In this document: positions 21,916 to 33,489 of the stretch, piece by piece | How the letters are laid out: the number at the start of each line of letters is the position of its first letter | How positions within the stretch are numbered: position 1 is the first letter of the stretch | From: Marsupella aquatica | Lineage: Eukaryota; Marchantiophyta | Reading direction: 5' to 3' | DNA: 64,000 bases | Assembly: GCA_973895155.1 (NCBI GenBank) | Contig: OZ316897.1 | Span: forward strand, 9,424,001-9,488,000 | Position numbers and translations under genes: made by a program | The notes under the pieces: model-generated | The model's input: only the letters and a program-made list of their open reading frames with translations | What the model was told of the DNA's origin: nothing | Databases searched by the model: none

Positions 21916-24900
21916 CTATTCTGTGATATCTACTTCATGAGGTAGCCCAAAATAAGGGCAATTATCAGCAGCTTCTTCAGCAAGTTCAGTGATGCGCCGC
22001 GCCCACTCATAATCCGAGTTTTGAATGCATGGATTGGAAGGCATAGTACCACTGCCTATTGTTGGTGCTCCAACGGTGACAAGCCACTCACTTTCTCCAG
22101 CATTGTTCACATTGTCATGCTCTTCCCCTTCCACCTGCGCATTACAATAACACTAGAATAAGTAAACAAATTCTTATGAAACTAGGACTTTTATATGGAC
22201 CATCTCTGTCGTGCAACATTATAACATTTGGTACCTGCTCATCATCTTCAGTTGCTTGGGCAACTGAAACTTCTTTGCAAGATCGTTTGTTGTGGCCAAC
22301 CTTTCCACACCTGTTGCACGTACACTTTACATTACCCCGCTTCCTTTTCTTAGGTAGGATCTCAACCATTGGGAGGCCACTCGCAGAGTTTGCACCTGGA
22401 AACGGAATGCCTCTCTCATTGTCATCATCCATTGGATATCTGAGACACAGCCTTCCTGTTGGATCAAGATGGAGGTCCTCCCCATTCCCTAAAGCCCTGG
22501 AATGAGTTTCCCCATGAATTCTTACCATTCGATGTCGCCCATTCACTATAGCAGGCTCTGGAGCATGACAACTTAAGCTCAATGGAAGGTGAGTGGAAAC
22601 AAAGCTAGGTAATACACCATCATAAAGTAAAACCAAAGACTGTGTCCGCCAGCATTTATGAAAATGCCTAGCCGGATTCTTTCTTGTTTCATCATCCCAT
22701 GCCAGCATATGTTGGCATGGCCAAACCATCTCCTGCAGCTCCATGCAAGTGCACTTTGGTTTTGGTGACAAAGTGACAAGATACTCCTCACTCCCTGTTG
22801 TAGTCTGAATTTTGGCACTGGATTGACCATCACTGAATACCTGTAGCATGACAGTATGAAATATGAAGCGTGAGACAATCCATCCTCCACATGTGGTGAA
22901 AATGTTTGTTACAAAAGGAAAAGAAAGAGCCAATTTGCACCTGGAATTGTTGGAAGTTCTGCAAGTTGGTATTGTATCGTAGTTGTGCTGGTTTTGACAG
23001 TGGTTCTTGTCTGCATGCAACCTCTATTCTCCTGTCTTTAAACTTTTGTTGAATGTACACCCAAAGAGCCACCAACAACTTTCCAGGTGCTATCAGACGG
23101 AATGGTAATAATCCAGAATTTGCTTGCTCGGCTGGATTACTTGTGACTTTACCCATGCGAGGGAGTGGGAATGCATGCCTGGCATAACATTTCACATCCA
23201 AACCGCGGATGTAATGTGCTGCATCAACTCCCTTGCCGGCTATCAATGAACCAGATAGTCGATCTAGCACAGACTCATATCTGAATTGAAAGAGACAGAA
23301 TACATGAGTGACAATGTTTACAGAGACAGAATACATCAAGCACAATGTCAAAATATATAGAATACATCAAGCACAATGTCTGAATAGGCAAATTGCTTTC
23401 ATATTGGTCCTAGTGAGTGTATTTACTTACTGGTGCATATCATTGGCATAGACACATCCGTAGAAGAATTCACTTGCTGTTCTACCATGCCTGGTCTTCA
23501 CGTTTGCCCTCAAATGATTTGCGCACTGTGCATGGATCTTTCCTACTGTCCAAAAATAATAAATTAGATTTTGTACTCCAGTTAGCACAGTATCATCATA
23601 ACTCTCAAATTTGACAGAATTAAGCAATCTAAGTGTGGAAGGGTGTTACCTGGCCAAATCTGACTTACAGCAGCAGTGAGACCCTTTTGACGATCTGACA
23701 TGATGACAATGTCTTGACTACCAATGCCATATACAGCTCTGTCCATTAATTCTAGAAACCAAAGCCAGTTCTCTGTGTTTTCAACTGGTGCTACTCCATA
23801 GCAAGTATGACACCGTTTGAGTTCCCATCCAGGCATGTAGCTAAAAATAGTTGAGTTGGATATTTTCTATTCTTGGTGTGACAAGCATCTAAACTAACCA
23901 TCGGCTGAGTATAGTTAAGTGCTTTCCTGGTGGCAAATGGACATATGAATGCTCTGCAAAAAATGGTGGAGTCCTCCATAGTGCACCAATGTGCAACACA
24001 GCCAGGGTCTGTCTCCCGAATCCTATCAATCAATGCTGGGATCATCTGAAAAGATGATTTCTGTGAGCCAGCGGTCCAATGCCCTACAAGATCTTTGCCC
24101 CGCCACATTTGCTGGTAGTTACTTCCTCGCTTGTAGTCACCTTGGAAACCAGACAGCAATTCCTTCACAGGCATTTTCAGATTTCTGATGATTCTTGGAG
24201 CCAATGTTACCCCCAACCATGCAGACTTGTGAGTAGGAGCTCTCCACTTGTGAATGTGAGCAGCACAAGTATGTGTTAGTTCACATACAGTGATAATATG
24301 ACCCCCACCCTTCACTCTACTGCAACGTACTCTGAAAGAACATTCATCCTGTGAGTAAAGCAAGTCTTCTGGTCCTGGTTGAGAGGGCTTAGATCTGGAC
24401 AACTGTCCACAAGCTCCAGTTGTAGATGGCTTCCTAGTTTTCTGTTGACTAGGTTTACGTGGGTGTTGCGAACCAGGTAACCAAACACTAGTGTGTTGGA
24501 CTATGGACTTTGGTCTATTGTGCACAACTCTTCCTTGTGTAGACAAAACAGTATTTATGTGCACAGTTTGTTGTACAGATATAGGTGCATTTTGGTGCAC
24601 GGATTGTTGTGTAGACAATGACACATTTGTCTGTATGGTGTTCGCTTGAATGGCTGAAAGCGGTGCACGAGGTTGCTGACGAGCAAGAGTGATCTGATTA
24701 ATGGCATTATGAAATTGACGATCGTCAATCTGCAAAACCCCATGATTGTACACACCAAGAATTTCAGCAAGTGATTGTAGGATGTCCCAAAATAAAAAAA
24801 GGTGTGGCATTGGTGGCAGTGGCAGCGGCAGCACACACCTCTGCTTGACTGCGATATCGATTCTCTTGTTGTGTAGTTTGCTGCAATGTCTGAGACCTTG

Positions 24901-25273
24901 GTCCTTTCGATCGTCTTCCACTCCAATGGCCATATCTGCTATGAAACTCATGCTCACCTTCTGACTCTTCATCCTCTTCCTCAAATTGAAGCTGCCACTG
25001 GTTTGGTTCCTCCGTAGCATGTGAACGAATGCTGTCATTGTCACCTTGGTCATCACAAGCTGCCTCATCATCGACTACCTATTTCGATCTAGCAATCTTT
25101 CCAAACCTGCATACACAAATACATCGATTTGCAAACGTCTTGTATCTGGACATGGCTCGACCATTCATCACAGCCAGAGAATCTAGGCACCGATCAAACT
25201 CTTCAAAGCTATTGAAGTGCTCTCCCAACTTGATTCGAGCAGCCTCTGCTGCCACTGTAACAGAGGAAGACAT
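21916..25273 (-). pseudogene. Mutator-like (MULE) DDE transposase of element A, probably frameshifted
   Basis: Order on the minus strand: an N-terminal segment with FNSFEEFDRCLDSLAV (25,273-25,079); an acidic/Gln-rich linker; the transposase core with D1 in VSLDACH (about 23,888), D2 in IVIMSDRQKG (about 23,694), an AQCANHL Cys/His pair, and E in NPAEQANS (about 23,128); then a SWIM finger (CTCMELQEMVWPCQH), a CCHC knuckle (CNRCGKVGHNKRSC) and a last exon ending at 21,916. Introns lie near 23,550-23,650, 23,280-23,430, 22,840-22,940 and 22,140. The linker reads sensibly in one frame above a run of seven A (near 24,794-24,800) and in another below it, implying a one-base shift. An in-frame TAG follows the N-terminal segment at 25,079-25,081. 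All catalytic residues are present, so this is a recent or borderline-functional copy. Known role: cut-and-paste transposition in the nucleus. Confidence 0.85.
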
Positions 25274-26260
25274 GTCATCACGTTAATATGTATACAATGA
25301 CATCAATGTTCATGTGCGGAAGCTACATGCATGCCTGGATGGGAACTCAAACGGTGTCATACTTTCAAATCACATTGGACTGACACACATTGTATGAAAA
25401 TAAGAAACGTCCAGACAATCTGATGGCACCTTCTTCAGCAGTTTTGCCATCCAATATCCTTGGGGGGTTCTCAACATTCTTTCGAGCCCTCTGACGTTCT
25501 TGTGTGTCTTGCGTTCGTGCCCTCTCATGATAGGGGACATTGACTTCCCAAACATCACCTCTGGTCCACAAATGCATTGAGTCATTGTCCTCCATGCCTG
25601 ACACTGTCCCTCTAAGCGTACTGTACACATTAGGGGAGTGGAAACACTCACGACCCTGCCGTGCGAGCTCACGCACAAAGCATGTGCACAAAAAAAGTGT
25701 CGTGTGAAATGACAGGAACGTGCAAAAGTTCTGTAACATGTCAGTGATTTGGCGGGTCATCCTCTGAAAACATTATCCACCCTGTATTCTATTCAAGATA
25801 TAAGCATGTTTAGCTTTTCCGCGCCTAAGCCAACGGTTACTCCAAACCCTAATTTGTTTAACTATATATAATCTAATACATTTTTTTATACATGGCTGTA
25901 AATGTCTACACCGCTTTGTATATGTTGTGGCTGCACTATGCTTGGTTCATCCAACATTGTGGTCATTGTATACAGTTATGTCAATGTATACATGATCTAA
26001 CTATGAGGCTCTATTTCATCGTGCGGCCGCACAACATAAGGTTTGTTTGACATCACGGTTCATGTTTGTACACATTGTTGTCAATGTCTACATTGCGGGA
26101 TACATTGATTCACTCGGAACTACGATCGTAGTCGACCGCATTCGGTGACGCGGTCGGACACTGAAGAACAGTAGAACATGCTGCATTTTACAGTGACAAT
26201 CTCGCGTTATAAGAACTGCACAATGTGTTAGAAGAACATATCACACGAAATAGTACCTCT
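25274..26260. other. Right interior of MULE A upstream of the transposase
   Basis: The minus-strand frame 25,760-25,365 (131 codons) has a protein-like composition (MEDNDSMHLWTRGDVWEV and a charged tail) and may be an upstream exon or 5' region of the transposase gene, but no domain is recognised. 25,760-26,260 shows nothing beyond AT-rich DNA with several TGTATAC/TGTCTACA phrases. Confidence 0.35.
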
Positions 26261-26352
26261 GGTGGGCCCGGAGGTCCACTGGGAGAGCGTGGGAAACTTT
26301 TGGTCCATTAAGAGAGAAAGTTGCATTTGGAGGTCCACTAAGTATATCTCTC
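26261..26352 (-). repeat. MULE A terminal inverted repeat, right
   Basis: Reverse complement of the left end, about 92 bp, ending at TATATCTCTC. It is followed at once by the target duplication GATAAATGTG (26353-26362). Confidence 0.9.
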
Positions 26353-26362
26353 GATAAATGTG
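26353..26362 (+). repeat. Target-site duplication of MULE A, right
   Basis: GATAAATGTG, identical to 15661-15670. Confidence 0.9.
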
Positions 26363-26486
26363 TTATACAATGTGTGACGCTGAATATATCTTTATTGGGA
26401 CTAGTCTATTTTTTGCATGATACATCATAGTGTTCTGAAAAATAAAATTTTGTACTACATGGAAACAACTATGTCATGTTTTTTCC

Positions 26487-26850
26487 TCACTGAATCACAT
26501 GGCGTTGAATGTCTGCTTTGATGTACTGGCTTGAGTGGGCTCTTCCATTGCGATCTAGGCGGGGATGTCGCTTAACAGCCCCTTGTCGCTGATCCTCCTC
26601 AATCAGGGACTGAGATTGCTGATGAGTCAGCCCTACCAGCATATCAAGTGGCATCTTAAAATCGTGCCTCAATCTGGTAAGTTGCTCTAGGCGAGCTCCC
26701 TTTGTGACTTGGATGTACTCATGCATCCCGTCTTTGTAAGTTAGTTGATCCTCCTCAAAAGGAACTGCCATGTACCTGATAATCTCCTTCATGACACCTG
26801 CATTGAGAAACATGTCTTCCCATGCATTGAGAAACATTGCTTTGCCTTGT
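26487..26850 (-). pseudogene. Unrecognised partial coding region
   Basis: The minus-strand frame running down to 26,487 reads like real protein from about 26,850 (MKEIIRYMAVPFEEDQLTYK, then EYIQVTKGARLEQLTRLRHD and a basic tail). A short duplication (CATTGAGAAACA at about 26,801 and 26,825) lies near its upstream edge. It abuts the plus-strand gene at 26.9 kb head to head. No domain recognised; probably a truncated gene fragment caught in the transposon nest. Confidence 0.35.
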
Positions 26851-26945
26851 GTACTATTGGATGGGAGTATTTTTGGGTGTGTATAGGCAAAGGTTGTTCT
26901 CGACCGAGCATCTAGAGCCAACAGAAGGAAACAGCCAGACCTCAA

Positions 26946-28832
26946 AAAGGACATGGAACAACCACCAAACAAGAGGCAAAAGAAGAAGAAAAGTGAAGCT
27001 GAGGTATGTCATGATGTCTTTCTCTGGAAGCTTTTTCATTTGTTCAAGTGTTTTCTTGTCTGTCTCATCTGTTGTTTTGTATTTGCCTTCGGTGTGTATC
27101 AGGCTTAGGTTCCTGTTTATAGACCTGGTTGCTTTTGCCATTAAAAATTATACAGGTGTACTGGTCAATGTTTTGCAACCACCAATTAGAGGAGGTTGGT
27201 TAATGTTTTGTCTCTACCAATCATGTGCATAATGGTTGATGTTTTACCTTCACCAATTGTGTATAGTAATGGTTACAGTTTTGCCACAACAAATTATAGA
27301 GTTTTGGTTTGACTTTACCGGAGTTAAATTTGGTATGGTTTACGTTTTGCCGAAATAGTAACACAACCAGGCTATATTTTACTTTGAAGTTAGCCTCTCC
27401 TGTGTATATTAGACTTAGCATGTTATGTGTATTGATGCTTTGCCTTCCAGACGTCTGCACCAAATGAAGATAGCATAGAGGCCACAACATATGCCTCCAC
27501 CTCCAAGAACTTAGGTGAACAACAGCAGGGCACTAAAGACCCCACAACAGATGCAACAGAAGAAGGCATCGCTGATGAAGGCAGAGTAGATGTGGCCATA
27601 GTGGATGCCTCCACCTCCGACCAAGCTTCACAAGATGAGGACACTGATGACAAGGAAGAGGAAGCATCAGAACAAGCGAATACACAACAAGAAGCTAGCA
27701 GTGATGGGGCAAAAGATACAGCCATAGATGGGGATGAAAATGAAGATGAAGGCACAGAAGATGGTGCACAAGATGAAGCAACCAATGATGGGACCTCAGA
27801 AGACGGTGCCACAGAAGGAGTGCCAGATCTGTTGCCACCTAGTGGCCAAGGTGAATCTAAAGAGGAATCAGGGCATGAAGGCAGTCAAGAAGCCACAAAA
27901 GAGGACGGAGCGACAGATGAGCAAGAACAACAAGAACAATAGGAACAACAAGAGGAACCGGATAATGAATGTCTTGCAGCAGCGTTTGTGAAACGCTTGT
28001 CTACAATCAAGGTTGGGCCAATTGTATGTTCATTGTATAGTGTGTGTTGTTTCGTGCTTGTCATTAGATGGTTTAAATGTCCTAAAATGGTGTATGTTTG
28101 CCATGCAGGGTAGGGCAAAACAGCCGCACTCTCAGAAGAAGAAGGTGGCTGCCAACAACAAACCACCTAAGAAGACAAAGAGGGTCTCATTCCTTAATGC
28201 AAAGTCGACCAGTGCACCCCTACCTGGCCCAGAATCGTGGGCTAAGGGGAAATGGACTGAGCAATTGGGTAATTGTATAATGCATGCATGCCCTTGAGAC
28301 TCTCCTTCCAGTTGTCCGTCCCTAGCTTGCCAGATTTACTTGTCAATGGGGTTAGTACTCCATTCCTCCAGACCTATAACCTTGGAGGCTGGGATAGTAA
28401 CCAGTTGTGGTTGCCAATACATGCCCATAGACGCAAGTTGTACACTACACGGGAAATTTGGCCCTGAGTTTATCACACAAGGTAACCACCTTTTCCTTAA
28501 ACCCTTTTTCAATTGTGTATTGTTTTATGTTTTGTCTCCATTCCACATCATGTGTAATGGTTTAAGTATTGTCTTGCAGGAAAGTGGTCGTGCCATTCCC
28601 ACCGGTTCATGAAGATCATCCGTGGCCAGGGTACTTGTTTGTGTGGGTCGGCCCGGATGGCGTCCCAATTTTACCAAGGCATATAGAGCACTTGATGAAA
28701 CATCGCCGGACCCTCATCATCTTTCACATTGAGAAAACCATACGCCCTGGGGGTGAAGACATTGGGGACCTACAAAAATTCCCATGCCTTACTAGGGATC
28801 CTGTGCCCGAGCCTGTGCCCATAGTGGCATGA
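26946..28832 (+). pseudogene. Lys-rich/acidic protein gene beside MULE B, likely decayed
   Basis: Unrecognised. Segments: a basic exon ending at 27,003 (KRQKKKKSEAE), a large acidic exon 27,451-28,011 rich in Glu/Asp/Gln/Ala (GDENEDEGTEDGAQDE type), a basic exon from 28,109 (GRAKQPHSQKKK), and a final segment to the TGA at about 28,832 (HEDHPWPGYLFVWVGPDGVP). Borders are GT-AG where clear; the joins between 28,268 and 28,580 are ambiguous. The acidic exon has an in-frame TAG at 27,940-27,942 inside a Gln/Glu run, with coding sequence continuing in frame afterwards, so the stop looks secondary. Like the cargo gene of MULE A it alternates basic and acidic phase-0 modules and faces a transposase gene. 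Function unknown. Confidence 0.5.
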
Positions 28833-30630
28833 GTGTAGCCAGCTAACATGTAAAGTTAGGCAGCTCCTATTGGCAATGGTGGATACAATGAATTTTGGAT
28901 GTATCGGCCCCACTGTGCACTCTATGCCGTGATTACTATTGCCTGTTGTAGCACAGTTGTACTAAAGTTAAGTGGTGCCTTTTTGTAGGCAAAACACTTG
29001 TCGCAACTTTAACTATAATAAACTAATCATGGTTTTTGCTCCTAAAAGTTTTGCCATTGCATATTGGATATTTGTCTCCAAGTTATGGTGTATGTTTTGC
29101 CATTACAAGGCAGGCAACACATTTTGCACGAGTGATTGTTAATGTTTTGCTATTACAAGGTACCCAATACCTTCTGGCAGTCATGGTTAAGGTTTTGCCA
29201 TTACAAGCTAATTACCCAATACATTTTGCACGAGTCATTGTTAATGTTTTACTATTACAAGGTACCCAATACATTATGTCAATCATGGTTAAGGTTTTGC
29301 CATTACAAGCTAATTACCTAATACATTTTGCACGAGTCATTGTTAATGTTTTGCTATTACAAGGTACCCATTGATACATTCTGGCAGTCATGGTTAAGGT
29401 TTTGCCATTACAAGCTAATTACCTAATACATTTTGCACGAGTCATTGTTAATGTTTTGCTATTACAAGGTACCCAATACATTCTAGCAGTCATGGTTAAG
29501 GTTTTGCCATTACAAGCTAATTACCCAATACATTTTGGATGACTCATGGTTTATGTTGTGCTGTTACAAGGTACACAATACATTTTGGGAGAGTCATGGT
29601 TAAGGTTTTGCCTTTACAAGGTACACAAGTGCCTATTGGCAACACTGAATACAATGAATTTAATTTGGATGTCATCGGCCCTAGCCTACTGAGCACTCAT
29701 TACTACTGTCCCAACTTTGACTATAATTAACTCATCAAGGTTTTCTTTCCAAAGAGTGTAAGACTTGCTTTTTGTTTTGTTGCACAAGTCTTCAATGATG
29801 AATGGTTCTACCCCAAGGCAATGTCCCCATAATAGATAGGTACCCAATGGACAAGTCATGGTTTGAGTTTTGCCATTATAAAGTACCCAATGGACGAGTG
29901 ATGGTTTAAGGTTTGCCATTACAATGTACCCAAATGAATGGATGAGTCATTGTTTAAGTTTTGCCATTATAAGGTACCCAATGCATTCGGGACAAGTCAT
30001 GGTTTAGGTTTTGCCATCATAAGGTATATTGGATGTGGACTAGTCATGGTTTAGGTTTTGCCATCACACATAACAAATCCATTCAGGATGAGTTCTGGTT
30101 TAGGTTTTGCCTATGTAGGGTTATACTAACCAATGAAGGTTACCTACCACTGATAGTAAACCAATGATATTTCTTATTTAAGTTTCTAAATTTTGTGAAA
30201 AGCTTGGAGTCAGTTTCCTTCCCTATCATACAATCAACTTTTGAACCTTCTAGTCTTAGAGTGCAAGGAGATCGAGAGATGTGCCAACATGCTTCCACAC
30301 TTTAAACTTCAAAGTCTTACGCCGACCTGCTTCCACTTAAAACTTCAAAGTTTTATGCCCGACCTGCATTCAAACTTCAAACTTCGATTCCTGAGAATTT
30401 TTTACGACTGTGCAACCTAACATCCGTTACATCAGGTTTGTTTGAAAACTATGTTCCATTTCTTCTTATGTTGGATGACAAAACTTAAACAAGAACTCTT
30501 AGTTATCTTCAATATCTCCCTTTCTTTCTCATAAGTTGAATACTTTGCAATGACACAACTCAAACCATGACTTGATTTTATTGTTTGTGTGGAACACTTG
30601 TGTCAAAATTTGATTTCTGAAAAATTTCAA
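28833..30630. other. Spacer with minisatellite downstream of the Lys-rich gene
   Basis: Almost entirely the degenerate minisatellite described separately (28,985-30,115), followed by AT-rich sequence up to the 180-bp array. No gene supported. Confidence 0.6.
28985..30115 (+). repeat. Minisatellite around TGGTTAAGGTTTTGCCATTACAA
   Basis: More than a dozen degenerate copies of a ~45-60-bp unit: CATGGTTWARGTTTTGCC, then ATTACAAGGTACCCAAT and CATTTTG-type spacer. Between 29,100 and 29,540 two variants alternate to give a higher-order ~120-bp unit. Copies in the same orientation occur in the intron at 27.15-27.42 kb and at 33.05-33.39 kb; inverted copies occur at about 36.48-37.64 kb. Confidence 0.8.
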
Positions 30631-31328
30631 GTTCATTTCATTCTTCATCTTTGGTGCACCGACTTCATTGAAAATTTGATTCCTGAGAAATGTGCACTCT
30701 ATTAGACCCGATGTTAGGCTCAATAGAAAGTTATCGACAAGCTCTTCACTTCTTACATAGTGGTCATCAATAATAAATCCATTTTTATCACATTCAGTTT
30801 AGAATTGTGGTTCTTTTTCATTCTTCGTCTTTGGTGCATCGACTTCATTGAAAATTCAATTCTTGAGAAATATGCACTCTATTAGACCCGATGTTAGGCT
30901 CAATAGAAAGCTATCAACAAGCTCTTCACTTCTTACATGGTGGTCATCAATAATAAATCCATTTTGATCACATTCAGTTTAGAATTGTGGTTCGGTTTCA
31001 TTCTTCGTCTTTGGTGCACCGACTTCATTGAAAATTCAATTTCTCAGAAATGTGCACTCTATTAGACCCGATGTTAGACTCAATAGAAAGCTATCGACAA
31101 GCTCTTCACTTCTTACATAGTGGTCATCAATAATAAATCCATTTTGATCACATTCAGTTTAGAATTGTGGTTCGGTTTCATTCTTCGTCTTTGGTGCACC
31201 GACTTCATTGAAAATTTGATTCCTGAGAAATGTGCACTCTATTAGACCCGATGTTAGGCTCAATAGAAAGCTATCGACAAGCTTTTCACTTCTTACATAG
31301 TGGTCATCAATAATAAATTTATTTTGAT
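30631..31328 (+). repeat. 180-bp tandem array, nearly four copies
   Basis: The period is exactly 180 bp, for example the GACTTCATTGAAAATT phrase at 30,661, 30,841, 31,021 and 31,201. Copies differ at only a few positions. The array ends about 20 bp before the start of the unrecognised gene at 31,349. Confidence 0.92.
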
Positions 31329-31348
31329 GTATTGTTTTTTATTTCAGG

Positions 31349-32756
31349 ATGCTAGAAGCTGTAACTTACTATGACATGGCTCAAAGAATTGCTGCAACAA
31401 TTCCTGTTGAGGCAAGTTTTAAGGTTATCGTGCATCCATTCAATTTTGGTAAAGGCACATTGAAGGGTTATGACTTTTGGCAAAGCCTGGAACACGATGT
31501 TGTGAACATTGATGGTAGAAAAGTTTGTCATCACGGCAAGATGTTGTTGTTTCCAATGATACAATTGAATGATGGCTATTCAGTTTGGTTGAAGATTACA
31601 TTGAGCTTACATGGGCAAGTTGTTATTGTCAAAGCTAAAGAGGCTCAACAACTCAGTAATCCATCCAAACCAAATCCGCCTTACGCTCTTTTATTGTTTC
31701 AAAACATAGATTTATCTGGTCAGTCGATTGCTCTTGTGGATCGCAACCGACTTGCAGGTGCTGAAATAATCTCTATTCAATCACACCTTGATCCAAGAGA
31801 TTTTCAGATGAGATCTGATGACTGTGATAAGTGGATTGTACGAGGTTACTATACAATGACTCAATACAAGTAGTGGCACGATTTTATTATTGGAAACACT
31901 ACAAAATGGAGTAACCTCTCAAAATCAGGTAACACAAGCATCTTTGCCTTTATAATTGACATTGTCAATCAAAATTACTTTGAGGGTATTGGCACTTCTC
32001 ATTGCTTAGAGATTTTGCACATTGCTAGAGAATATCCAGCTACGTTAGCACGAGTCATAATGCAATCAGATGAACGATTGAGTAAACTTAATTTGTGATG
32101 CTGTAAAGACATTCTATGATAAGGCTTACTCTCAAGAATATCTTCAACATGTTCCAGCCATAAGTCCTGGTTCTGGTTTTTATGAGTCACCGGCAACATC
32201 TTTGTATATCAACACCCGATTTCATAAAGTCTATGGCAAAAAAAATACTGGGGTGCTCATTCCAGTTGAAGTTTATGATAGCATGGTAATGAAACACCAG
32301 CTTGATCCATGCTATCAATTGTCTACCACAAAGGTAGGCATTCGTCTTGTTCACCTCACACAGAGAAAAAGGGTGAAAGTATATGCAATCTACTTACGGG
32401 CCAATCGGGGCATAGCTTATACTTGCATTTACCTTCAACATCCACATTCTAACAATCCTGAGATTGTGAAGGGCAATGTTGAGAGACCACTAGTGTTTCC
32501 TGACGAAGAAGCAGTTCGCAAAGGATTTGGCCAAACTAGACGAGCAGAGATTGGCATTGGTTCTTTCATGGATACAAAGCGAATTGAAGAGCAAGAGCGT
32601 CATTCTACATATAGACGTTATCCGCTACGTACTGGTGCAGTTGGTCGTCCTCGACTTACCAAACGTTTATATTCAGTTCAAAATGACACTATTAAAAAGG
32701 CTTCCAAATCTATTAGGCTTGGACAGGTATCCAATGAGTATATTAGAGAAACTTAG
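31349..32756 (+). pseudogene. Unrecognised protein gene with frame disruptions
   Basis: The first open part (31,349-31,873, 174 codons) begins MLEAVTYYDMAQRIAAT and has features of a folded globular domain. After its stop at 31,871-31,873, further coding-like sequence appears (HCLEILHIAREYPATLARVI at about 32,000), then, after a frame change near 32,095, a segment running to 32,756 (VYHKVYGKK-like start, VGIRLVHLTQRKRVKVYAIY, a basic C-terminus with RRYPLRTGAVGRPR). One ancestral protein of over 400 residues broken by a stop and a shift is the simplest reading. No family recognised. It sits in an insertion within the minisatellite, immediately after the 180-bp array. Confidence 0.5.
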
Positions 32757-33489
32757 ATTAGATTAATTTGGTAATGAGTTATGAAGTACATGCTTAGTTT
32801 AGTTTTGTAGTGCCCTAATATAATTTTTGTGTATGACTATCTATTTCTTTTATTGATTCAGTGCACTTTGGCTACCTGTGTTTTGGTTGAACTTAATTCA
32901 TCTATCAAGTTATCACAAAAATAACTCAAATCTTTGGCAAGATCTTAAAGGAAGGGTACAAGTTCATATGTATTGCTGAGAAAAATACTAGATCAAAATT
33001 ATAACCGTCTAAGAGGATCTTTGTCATGTGCAAACTAGAACTGTCCAAACATATTTAAGTCTGGGTTTAAGTTTTTCCATGAAAAGTACTGGTGAGTCAT
33101 GGTTTAAGTTTTGGCATGGCAAGATACCAAATCGCATTTGGGACAAGTCATGGTTTAAGTTTTGGCATGACAAGGTACCCAATGCATTTGAGACGAGTCT
33201 TGGTTATAGTTTTGGCATGACAAGGTACCCAATGTATTTGAATTGGGACGAGTCCTGGTTCATGTTTTGCCATTATAAAGTTCCGGAATGAATCATAGTT
33301 CAAGTTTTTTCATTACAAGGTACCCAATTATGCATTTGGAATGAGTCATGGTTAACTTTTTGCCATTGCAAAGTATCCATTATAGCTAATGTATCAGTCT
33401 CCTATGAAGTGCACATATTCAAGAATTGGCACACAGATATTGATGCACAATTACATCACAAGAAAACAACCACCGAGTGGAGTATAATA
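32757..33489. other. Spacer between the unrecognised gene and the MULE B transposase
   Basis: AT-rich 3' flank, then five to six minisatellite units in plus orientation (33,050-33,390, TGGTTTAAGTTTTGGCATGACAAGGTACCC type). No gene. Confidence 0.6.

Larger units (their letters stand above)
15671..26352. mobile_element. MULE A, 10.68-kb Mutator-like transposon with cargo genes
   Basis: Both ends begin GAGAGATATACTTAGTGG and match for about 75 bp without obvious mismatch, then more loosely to about 92-121 bp. They are flanked by the perfect 10-bp duplication GATAAATGTG. The minus strand carries a Mutator-type DDE/SWIM transposase (21,916-25,273). The plus strand carries an RPA1-like gene and a multi-exon Lys/Pro-rich gene. 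The two gene groups converge on a tandem array at 20,991-21,640. Ends, duplication and transposase together make the class assignment firm. A likely frameshift in the transposase and in-frame TAG codons suggest the copy is no longer autonomous. Confidence 0.92.

Noticed and set aside
27423-27812. Ser/Ala-rich minus-strand frame
   Set aside because: Antisense shadow of the acidic plus-strand exon; its Ser/Ser/Ala repeats are the complement of GAA/GAT/GCA codons.
30631-31328. CRISPR-like regular repeats
   Set aside because: The 180-bp units are contiguous tandem copies without spacers, in a plant genome; this is satellite-type repetition.
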